Origin: an uncultured Chryseobacterium sp.
GTDB taxonomy: Bacteria > Bacteroidota > Bacteroidia > Flavobacteriales > Weeksellaceae
Length of the DNA: 64,000 nucleotides
Direction: 5' to 3'
NCBI GenBank assembly: GCA_913778505.1
Contig: CAJYWD010000003.1
Location: forward strand, 1-64,000
The notes under the pieces are model-generated. The model did no database searches, had not been told where the DNA came from, and saw only the letters and a list, made by a program, of their open reading frames with translations. A program made the translations under genes and the position numbers. This document shows, in pieces, positions 1 through 7,202 of this stretch (position 1 is its first letter; the number at the start of each line of letters is the position of its first letter).

Positions 1-92
1 TTCTGAACTTGCGAAAAAACCTTGGAAAATAATATAAATGATAAAAGTGTGATTGTTTTCTTCATTGTTTAAAGAATTTTGAGGGTAATAGG

Positions 93-125
93 AAACCTTA
101 TCGGTTTTGGAAACCTATAAGGTTT
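93..125. repeat. REP-like palindromes downstream of the decayed transposase gene
   Basis: Two short palindromes lie next to each other. The one at 111-125 reads AAACCT-ATA-AGGTTT, with perfect 6-bp arms. The one at 93-107 is a degenerate version, AAACC-TTATC-GGTTT. The same palindrome occurs twice more on the other side of the neighbouring gene (761-775 and 795-809). Palindromes flanking a Y1-transposase-like gene are the usual layout of REP/RAYT loci. The function here is inferred. Confidence 0.6.
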
Positions 126-129
126 AGTT

Positions 130-726
130 TTAGGAAATTTGATGAAGTTCTAAAAAATCATTGACATCTTTAAAAAAACTCATCATTAAATTTTTCTCAA
201 TTTTAGATGGTTTATGAGGCTCTAAATAACTTTTATATGAAGAATATTTCCAATCTTCCGGTAATTTTGAATCCGTATTTTGCAAGGGCAAAAGATGGAT
301 GTTTTTAAGCGTCGCCTTGAGCAACGCTTCGTCATCAATTTTTTCCCTTTTAATGAAGTCTACAAATAATGCTCCTTCCCTATTATAGGCTTTATTATAT
401 GCTTTTGCATAAGAATTGAGCAAATTGCTGATAGGTTGCATCAAAAATTTATGTTCCTGTTCTTTCGACAATTCCTTTTTTTCGATTTCCAAATAATCAC
501 AAATTTCTTTTTGGGATTTAAAACAAATCAAAAAGCTAAAACATTTCGGAACAAGACAATAAGCATAAATTTCCAAATAAGGAAGCAAATATTTTGAAAC
601 CTTGTCAAGAAAATAATGATAATTTTTTTCTTGTCGAAAAATCTGCTCATTTCCACTCACTCTCGTGAACAAATGGTATATCTGCTCAAATTCAAAATCT
701 TCATATATAGATACGGATATTTGCAT
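130..726 (-). CDS. Decayed Y1 (REP-associated/IS200-like) transposase-family protein
   Basis: This 198-residue protein has the layout of REP-associated tyrosine transposases. An opening HLFTRVSGNEQIFRQEKNY stretch is followed by a LVPKCFSFLI segment where the family normally reads LMPNHFHFLI. A SNLLNSYAKAYNK helix then carries the expected catalytic tyrosine, and a WKYSSY motif follows near the C-terminus. Both histidines of the HUH metal-binding motif are gone (H to C and H to S). The tyrosine region is intact, so the protein is probably unable to cut DNA but may still bind it. The reading frame is open, and matching palindromes lie on both sides. Family placement is by motif memory, not by a search. 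Confidence 0.65.
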   Translation of the reverse strand: MQISVSIYEDFEFEQIYHLFTRVSGNEQIFRQEKNYHYFLDKVSKYLLPYLEIYAYCLVPKCFSFLICFKSQKEICDYLEIEKKELSKEQEHKFLMQPISNLLNSYAKAYNKAYNREGALFVDFIKREKIDDEALLKATLKNIHLLPLQNTDSKLPEDWKYSSYKSYLEPHKPSKIEKNLMMSFFKDVNDFLELHQIS

Positions 727-760
727 TTTTCTTGAATTTTAATCAAATTTTAGGATTGAT

Positions 761-809
761 AAACCTTATAGGTTTTATGTTTCTGCACTCATAAAAACCT
801 ATAAGGTTT
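761..809. repeat. Pair of inverted REP-like palindromes (REPIN-like)
   Basis: AAACCT-TAT-AGGTTT at 761-775 and its inverted partner AAACCT-ATA-AGGTTT at 795-809 are separated by 19 bases. They sit between the decayed transposase start and the susB stop codon. Two opposed REP copies are the usual arrangement of a REPIN and could fold into one long hairpin in the 3' untranslated region of susB. Confidence 0.6.
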
Positions 810-814
810 CCTCC

Positions 815-2971
815 CTACTTCAATGGCTTCACAGAGATGGCATAACCACCACTTCTTACGAGATGAACCGGCAATTTCGTCTTGCTGTCCACTGTCTTTT
901 TGTAGATATGGTAACTCTGTGGATTGTTGATATAATCTGCATCTTTTCCGTCTTCGTAGATTGTTGCTTCGTACTTTCTGCCTTTGTCCAGGAAAGAGAA
1001 ATCGACTGTGAAATCTCTGGCATTTTCATCTGTAATTCCACCTACGAACCAATTATCCGTTCCTTTCGCTTTTCTGGCTGTGTGGATATAATCTCCAGGT
1101 TCTGCGGAAAGAATCTTGGTGTCGTCCCAATCTGCAGCCACGTCTTTGATGAACTGGAAAGCATCCATGTGTCTGGCATAATTCTCCGGCAAATCTGCAG
1201 CCATCTGAAGCGGCTGATACATCACCACATATAACGCCAACTGCTTAGCCAGCGTGGTTTTCACAAAACGCTTATCGCCTGGGAAATAATAGTCCAATTT
1301 GGTCTGAAAAATCCCTGGCGTGTAATCCATTGGTCCGCCCATCCACCTTGTAAACGGTAGAATGGTCTGATGGTCAGGATTATTTCCTGCAAAAGCTTCA
1401 AACTCAGTTCCTCTTGCAGCTTCAGCCGCAATCCAGTTCGGGTAAGTTCTGCTTTCGCCGCTTGGCCTGACAGACTCGTGCGAATTGACCATAATTTTGT
1501 ATTCCGCAGCTTTTTCGATGATTCTCCTGTAATGGTTAATGGTCCATTGGCTGTAATGGTGCTCACCTCTCGGAATGATGTTTCCAACATATCCGGTCTT
1601 CACTGCATCGTAACCGTAATCGTTCATCAGCTTGAATGCTTTGTCTGCCCATCTTTCATAGTTTGTAGCAGAGCCGGAAGTCTCATGGTGCATAATCAGT
1701 TTGATACCTTTGGAATGGGCATAATCGTTCAGCATTTTAATATCGAAATCCGGATAAGGTGTGATGAAATCAAAAACAAATTCCTTAGAATGCCCGAACC
1801 AATCTTCCCAACCGATGTTCCAGCCTTCTATCAAAAGTCCCTGGAAACCGTTGGCTGCTGCAAAATCGATGTATTCCTTAACTTTAGTATTATTCGCACC
1901 GTGCTTACCGTTTGGTGTCAATTTAGAAAAATCCGTTTTCCCAATGTGAACATTGTCTGCTGTGGAATACGCCCACTGGGATTTTCCGATAATCATTTCC
2001 CACCAAACGCCCATATATTTCGTAGGATGAATCCACGATGTGTCTTTGTATTGTGTAGGTTCGTTCAGGTTGAAAAGCATTTTGGAGTCCAAGACTTCCT
2101 CAGCTTTCGGAGAAACGATAATGGTTCTCCAAGGCGTGGTCTGTGGCGTCTGCATATAACCTTTTGCGCCCTGAGCATCTGGTGTGAGGTGTGTTTTGAA
2201 TTTGAAATTGCTCGCATCCAGCTCCAGATTGGCAGCAGGATAATCAATAACGGCAGCTTCTGCAATATTCATATAAAGCGGACTTGCGCCTTCTTTTTTC
2301 ATCATCAACGGCATCTGAACGCCATTTTTCACCAAATTCTGAGAAGCATTACCTTCGTAAGACGTTGGCCATTTAGCAGGAATTTCAGAAAGTTTTGAAG
2401 TTTGTGTTACGTATTCTTCCGTATCATAATCTCCGGCCAGCCACCAAGCTTTCATATCTGTAGGAAGGTCAATTTCCGAATCTTCTTCTTTGATGATGAA
2501 ATAGTTAAGGTTTTTTTGCTGAGGAAATTCGTATCTGAAACCTAGTCCATCGTTGAATAATCTGAATTTGATGACAATGCTTCTGTCATTTTCTTTTTGA
2601 GTGAGGGTCACCGCCAATTCGTTATAATTGTTGATGTAATTTTTCTTCTCGCCAAGAACCGGCTGCCAGGTTTCGTTTTTAGAATCCCTTTTCTCGCCTG
2701 TTTTCTCGAATCCGTAATTCAGATTTCGCCCTTCGTTATTTTTATTTTCGATTTCTGAAGCAAACTGGATGTCGCCGTCTTTCAATAAACGCAATCCCAA
2801 TTTGGAATCCTCGACAACGATGCCTCCGTTATATTTTAAATTGTAATAAGGAACGCCGCTTTTCAACTGGAAATTCATTTCGAATTTTCCGTCGGGCGAT
2901 TTCAGACTTTGGGCATTAAGCCCTGTCAACATCAATGAGAACAAAGCTGCTCCAATGGTGATTTTTTTCAT
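815..2971 (-). CDS. susB: GH97 family alpha-glucosidase (SusB-like)
   Basis: This 718-residue exported enzyme releases glucose from malto-oligosaccharides in the periplasm. A signal peptide (MKKITIGAALFSLMLTGLNAQ) is followed by the N-terminal beta-sandwich, the TIM barrel and a C-terminal beta domain typical of GH97. Three glutamates expected for the inverting SusB subgroup are visible: HHETSG (about 427), VNSHESV (about 496) and GTEFEAF (about 522). They are spaced like Glu439, Glu508 and Glu532 of Bacteroides SusB. Retaining GH97 members carry an aspartate nucleophile instead. The gene lies downstream of susC, susD and the SusE-like genes, but a strong minus-strand terminator at 3029-3056 separates it from them, so it probably has its own promoter. 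Confidence 0.93.
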   Translation of the reverse strand: MKKITIGAALFSLMLTGLNAQSLKSPDGKFEMNFQLKSGVPYYNLKYNGGIVVEDSKLGLRLLKDGDIQFASEIENKNNEGRNLNYGFEKTGEKRDSKNETWQPVLGEKKNYINNYNELAVTLTQKENDRSIVIKFRLFNDGLGFRYEFPQQKNLNYFIIKEEDSEIDLPTDMKAWWLAGDYDTEEYVTQTSKLSEIPAKWPTSYEGNASQNLVKNGVQMPLMMKKEGASPLYMNIAEAAVIDYPAANLELDASNFKFKTHLTPDAQGAKGYMQTPQTTPWRTIIVSPKAEEVLDSKMLFNLNEPTQYKDTSWIHPTKYMGVWWEMIIGKSQWAYSTADNVHIGKTDFSKLTPNGKHGANNTKVKEYIDFAAANGFQGLLIEGWNIGWEDWFGHSKEFVFDFITPYPDFDIKMLNDYAHSKGIKLIMHHETSGSATNYERWADKAFKLMNDYGYDAVKTGYVGNIIPRGEHHYSQWTINHYRRIIEKAAEYKIMVNSHESVRPSGESRTYPNWIAAEAARGTEFEAFAGNNPDHQTILPFTRWMGGPMDYTPGIFQTKLDYYFPGDKRFVKTTLAKQLALYVVMYQPLQMAADLPENYARHMDAFQFIKDVAADWDDTKILSAEPGDYIHTARKAKGTDNWFVGGITDENARDFTVDFSFLDKGRKYEATIYEDGKDADYINNPQSYHIYKKTVDSKTKLPVHLVRSGGYAISVKPLK

Positions 2972-3028
2972 TTTCTCTTAAGGTTTATATATTGGTACAA
3001 TATAAAAATTATTGATTATTTTACAAAA

Positions 3029-3056
3029 AAATAACCGACTTAAAAATCGGTTATTT
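3029..3056 (-). terminator. Intrinsic terminator between the SusE-like gene and susB
   Basis: A perfect 10-bp stem (3029-3038 with 3047-3056) is followed, on the minus strand, by a run of T residues. It should stop the susC-D-E transcript before susB, or allow only partial readthrough. Confidence 0.75.
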
Positions 3057-3074
3057 AATTTAAGTATATTTTAT

Positions 3075-4478
3075 CTACAATTTAATTATAGAAAAAGCGC
3101 CGGTTGCATCATTAAAGTAGATGTTATACGTTCCGGCTTTTACATTGATATCAGCACCACTCTGAGTACCAATTCCAAAATCTTCATCATTACTTCCCCA
3201 ATTAACATCCCAAGTATTGTTGGCTCTGAATTTTAATTTTCCATTCGTCAGATTCACATTAGTGATATACCAAATATGTGGATCGAAGCTAGATTTTGTC
3301 ATAGCGGTACTAGCATCCCAGGAATTAGGAGTAGAATCACCGATAATACCAACTGTAGGATAAGTAGCCGTTGGCGGAGTTACAGCTTCCAGGGTATAGG
3401 TCATTGTTGCAACATTGGCTGTAAACTTGTAATAACCTGCTGTTGCTACGTTGATATTTCCTGATGCACCACTTGAACTTAAAGTACCAGCATTAGCACC
3501 TGCACCATATTGGTTATCCCAACTTCCTTTGGTTTTAATTAGTTTAAAACCTCCGGCCTTGAAGTAACCAGTATATGAATAAGACGCACTCACCGTTTTG
3601 TTACCCAATAATGGATACATATCTGCATTGGTAGCACTGTTAGTCCAGCCTGCCGCAGTAGCATCACCTATCAAATAAAGATTAACAAATTCTACTTTGT
3701 AAGGGGTAATTTTTGCTGTTGAAACAGCAGATACAAGAGCAATGGAAGGTGTAGAGAATGCCGTTGTTGCAGTAACTCTGAAATCAAAGTCGCCTTCCTG
3801 ATTAACGACACCACCAAGATTGAGAGCTGCTGTGTTAAGATCTTTACTTGTTACAGCTAACATCGTAGCATTGGTTACTTCTCCCAGACTTACGAATGTT
3901 GAAGTCCCTTTTAGAGCTACTTCTACTTTGTAAACGACGTTGGATCCATAATTTGAATAGTCTTTCCAAGTGACAGTCGTCGCAATAACAGACTGATCTG
4001 TTGAATTAAGCGTGATTTTACTACCATTTGCCGGTGCTGTAATGACAGGTACATCTACAGGATAAGTACTTACCCCAAAACTAATCGCATTGGAAACATC
4101 TGAACCCTTTTCTACTCTTACGTATACAGTTTGATTTATAAAGGGCTGGAAACCTGCTTGTAACAATTTAGTGTTTAGATTACCAATTGTTGTAGTCAAA
4201 GTTGAAGTACTAACTTTTCCTAATTCTGTTTTTTTTGCAAAGTCTTTTGTTCCTGACAATACAACTGAATAATCCCCTGAACCAGTTGATTCCCAAACCA
4301 AAGTAAATGGATTAGCTTTCATTGTCTCATACAAAACATTGTTTGTGCCGAGGGAAGTATCATTGAGTTTGAAACTGGCCTGTTGTGTAGTCCAGTCTCT
4401 GTCGGCATCATTGTTACAAGAAACAATAGCCATAACAATAACTACTGACGCTAAAAATAATTTTAAAATATTTTTCAT
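3075..4478 (-). CDS. SusE-domain outer-membrane lipoprotein, likely starch-binding
   Basis: This 467-residue lipoprotein has a signal peptide ending in VSC followed by the acidic stretch NNDADRD. That resembles the Bacteroidota lipoprotein export signal that sends proteins to the cell surface. A SusE-like N-terminal Ig fold (about 30-140) and a second fibronectin-like domain (about 140-265) are followed by two carbohydrate-binding modules. These modules start at YLIGDATAAGW (about 270) and VGIIGDSTPNSW (about 380). The protein should hold starch or maltodextrin at the surface for SusC/SusD. It lies 13 bases after the second SusE-like gene in the same operon. The exact glycan is inferred from the GH97 neighbour. 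Confidence 0.85.
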   Translation of the reverse strand: MKNILKLFLASVVIVMAIVSCNNDADRDWTTQQASFKLNDTSLGTNNVLYETMKANPFTLVWESTGSGDYSVVLSGTKDFAKKTELGKVSTSTLTTTIGNLNTKLLQAGFQPFINQTVYVRVEKGSDVSNAISFGVSTYPVDVPVITAPANGSKITLNSTDQSVIATTVTWKDYSNYGSNVVYKVEVALKGTSTFVSLGEVTNATMLAVTSKDLNTAALNLGGVVNQEGDFDFRVTATTAFSTPSIALVSAVSTAKITPYKVEFVNLYLIGDATAAGWTNSATNADMYPLLGNKTVSASYSYTGYFKAGGFKLIKTKGSWDNQYGAGANAGTLSSSGASGNINVATAGYYKFTANVATMTYTLEAVTPPTATYPTVGIIGDSTPNSWDASTAMTKSSFDPHIWYITNVNLTNGKLKFRANNTWDVNWGSNDEDFGIGTQSGADINVKAGTYNIYFNDATGAFSIIKL

Positions 4479-4491
4479 TTTTTATAACTAA

Positions 4492-5619
4492 TTATTGTTT
4501 AACAACTTTGTAAATACCTGCTTTTATGTTAACCGTGATTTTATAAGTACCACCGTCTCCTACAAATTTGATATTTCCATTATCTCCTTTTGGCCCTAAA
4601 AATCCTGTATTTCCAGCTCCCTGTATATTACCCCAGTCAAGATCTCCGAAAGATTTTTGTCCAAGGAATTTGAATTCTGCATCGGCAGGTAAAGTTGTTG
4701 TAAATTCAAAAATACCGGCACCAGATTTTGTCATAGCAATTGCATTTTCCGCTGACCAACCATTTCCTGCAACATTCCCAACAAGATAAACTTGCGCAAT
4801 ATCAAACCCTGGGATCGGAGATGGAGTTACCTCAATGGATTTTTTCTCAGGACTTGCATTGATTGCAATTTTATAGATTCCTGTTTCTCCAGAAAATATG
4901 ATATTCTCTTTTTCTTTGGTTTCTGGTGCAAGACTCGAAGACCATTGTTTGAAATACCTGTAATTATCTTTAATTCCGGAATCATCCAAACTATAATTCG
5001 CCGGATTCCAATCTTTTTGACCTAAGAAACGGAAATTTTTATTTTTTTCCAAATAAGTATAAATTACCGAGATGTTATCAGATTTGTATAAATCTTGTGC
5101 AGCTGTTGCTGTCCATCCTACATAAGAAGCATCCCCAACAATATAAAATGTAGGGTATGATAATTTGTAAGGGGTAACTGTAATATAAGTTAAGTTAGAA
5201 TAAGATTGTAAATATCCATCTCCCAAATAAGAGCTTACTCTTATATACATTTTGGAAGGAACAAAGGGATCTAAATTGATAGATGTTGCAGCAGCATTGA
5301 CTTGTGCAGTTGTGTATGTTGCTACCCTTCCTCCTTCAGGAACCTCCATGGGGTAAGTCTTGGCAAAATCCTGGGTTTTGGATACTTCTATCTTGTATTT
5401 TATACTAACAGGAACTGTAAAATTGGTGGCAGACCAAGCAACAGTTAACGCTGGATTATTTGGGAAATTTTGATCCAAAACCAAAGTTTTTGTAGAAAGA
5501 TCCATTACAATAGACGGATCTTTTTTATCTATGGTAATTATTTCTCTATCATCGCAAGACGACAGTCCCATAATCACAATCAGGGAAAAGAATATTTTTT
5601 TAAGTATGCTATTTTTCAT
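4492..5619 (-). CDS. SusE/SusF-like outer-membrane lipoprotein
   Basis: This 375-residue lipoprotein has the lipobox LSSC followed by DDRE, again an acidic surface-export-like signal. A SusE-type N-terminal domain (about 25-140) precedes two tandem starch-binding modules beginning FYIVGDASYVGW (about 155) and VYLVGNVAGNGW (about 280). Each ends in a repeated FLGQK-type strand. It differs from the neighbouring lipoprotein in having one fewer Ig-like domain. It lies 17 bases downstream of susD, in the same operon. It is expected to bind alpha-glucan on the surface; ligand specificity is inferred from context. Confidence 0.85.
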   Translation of the reverse strand: MKNSILKKIFFSLIVIMGLSSCDDREIITIDKKDPSIVMDLSTKTLVLDQNFPNNPALTVAWSATNFTVPVSIKYKIEVSKTQDFAKTYPMEVPEGGRVATYTTAQVNAAATSINLDPFVPSKMYIRVSSYLGDGYLQSYSNLTYITVTPYKLSYPTFYIVGDASYVGWTATAAQDLYKSDNISVIYTYLEKNKNFRFLGQKDWNPANYSLDDSGIKDNYRYFKQWSSSLAPETKEKENIIFSGETGIYKIAINASPEKKSIEVTPSPIPGFDIAQVYLVGNVAGNGWSAENAIAMTKSGAGIFEFTTTLPADAEFKFLGQKSFGDLDWGNIQGAGNTGFLGPKGDNGNIKFVGDGGTYKITVNIKAGIYKVVKQ

Positions 5620-5636
5620 TTCAAAAAATATATAGA

Positions 5637-7193
5637 TTAATATCCGGAATTTTGAGTCAAATTAGTATTCGCCTGTAAAGCCGTTGTCGGTATAGGGAAT
5701 ACGCTGTAAGAGTCAGGAATTGAAGTTCCATCTTTTACGCCACCTTTCCAAGGCCATAAGTATGAGGCTCCTGTAAATTTTTTAAATCTTATTAAGTCTT
5801 GCCTTCTTACGCCTTCAAATCCTAATTCTCTTCCTCTCTCGTCAAGAATATCTTGTAAAGAAATAGAACCCAAAGGTGTTGCGCCTGATCTTACTCTTAC
5901 TTTATTAACAGCTGCTAATGCTGTACCCGAAGCAGAAGTTGCACCATTAAGAACGCATTCTGCATACATTAATAATACATCGCTATACCGGAATAATGGA
6001 AAATCTGTAGAAGAGAATGTTGTTGGAATACCAGAACCATCAGAATTCAAATTCCAGAATTTCACACTAGGGAAACCATCTTTCCATTCTTTGTAATTAT
6101 TCATTTCCCAGTTATGTCCTGTGGTAAAAAATAATTTTGCACGGACATCTGAACTTGCTGCTAGATCTGCAGATGAATTTCCAAATAACCCATACCACGT
6201 TTTCGTAGCTCTGTGACCTCCCCAGCCATCTTTAGCTCCATAATCAGCTAAAGTCATATCATCAGCACTCAAACTACCATTTACTATATATGTCGTATTT
6301 CCATAGCTTTGGCTACTTACAGCATCTGCTATCAATGGAAATAGAATTTCTTTGGATGTGTTATTATCTGCAGAGAAATTCTTTCTAAAATTTGTTTCCA
6401 ATTGATATTTATTAGAATTTATAATTTTTGAAAGATAATTGGCTGCATCGTTATATCTTTTTGTACCTGTATAGACTTCTGCATTCAAATATAGTTTTGC
6501 CAACAGCATATCTGCGCAGTATTTATTGGCTCTACCATAAGAATTAGTTTCCGGCAGTTTAGATTCTATATCCAACAATTCGCTTTCTACAAACTGGAAT
6601 AAATCTTTTCTTGAAGTTTCTGATAATGGTACTGTTGAATTGAATGTATTATCATTAATTAATGCTCCCTTTCCAAAAAAATCAATTAAATAATAATATG
6701 ATAATGCTCTCAGAAATCGTAACTCACTTATTACCTGATCTTTGTTTGCGTAGTTTATCTTATCGCTTTTCATGATAATGATTAGGTTGGTCGCCTGCGG
6801 AATACAAAAGTACAACCTATCATAAACATATTTGAAGAATTTATTACTGGCTGTCCAATTGGACGTTGTCGTCAAAGGATCTAATCCATCATCCCCCCAT
6901 CTGTTTTTAAGATCATCAGCGGTAAAATCATTCAAGTTTACTAATCCTCTAATAAATGGAGATTCTCCGGCATCACCAGAAATATCATTACTTCCTACCC
7001 CATTAACACTTGAGAGTGCGAAACTTGCATAAAGCCTAGACAACATACCATCGACTGCTTTAGGATCCTGTGCAAGCAAGTTTTCTAATGTTAATTCTAC
7101 TTTTGGCTCTGTATCCAAATCATTAATACAAGAATTGGTAGCAAATAGCAACAACGTTCCAATCGCTAATATTTTTATTCTAAAATTTTTCAT
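5637..7193 (-). CDS. susD: SusD/RagB family nutrient-binding lipoprotein
   Basis: This 518-residue surface lipoprotein forms the lid over the SusC channel and captures oligosaccharides. The signal peptide ends at NSC (about residue 22), followed by INDLDTEP, a classic SusD start. The N-terminal SusD-like helical region (LRALSYYYLIDFFG, typical of TPR-like SusD) and the C-terminal part with RGRELGFEGVRRQDLIRFKKF are both present, the latter being a strong RagB/SusD signature. The length is normal. The gene follows susC by 9 bases. Substrate assignment to maltodextrins rests on the neighbouring GH97 and SusE-like genes. Confidence 0.93.
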   Translation of the reverse strand: MKNFRIKILAIGTLLLFATNSCINDLDTEPKVELTLENLLAQDPKAVDGMLSRLYASFALSSVNGVGSNDISGDAGESPFIRGLVNLNDFTADDLKNRWGDDGLDPLTTTSNWTASNKFFKYVYDRLYFCIPQATNLIIIMKSDKINYANKDQVISELRFLRALSYYYLIDFFGKGALINDNTFNSTVPLSETSRKDLFQFVESELLDIESKLPETNSYGRANKYCADMLLAKLYLNAEVYTGTKRYNDAANYLSKIINSNKYQLETNFRKNFSADNNTSKEILFPLIADAVSSQSYGNTTYIVNGSLSADDMTLADYGAKDGWGGHRATKTWYGLFGNSSADLAASSDVRAKLFFTTGHNWEMNNYKEWKDGFPSVKFWNLNSDGSGIPTTFSSTDFPLFRYSDVLLMYAECVLNGATSASGTALAAVNKVRVRSGATPLGSISLQDILDERGRELGFEGVRRQDLIRFKKFTGASYLWPWKGGVKDGTSIPDSYSVFPIPTTALQANTNLTQNSGY

Positions 7194-7202
7194 TTTCTTT
7201 TT

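Noticed and set aside
1370-2398. 342-codon open frame on the plus strand opposite the GH97 gene
   Set aside because: It is antisense to a well-supported enzyme, has no recognisable domain, and its composition follows from the codons on the other strand.
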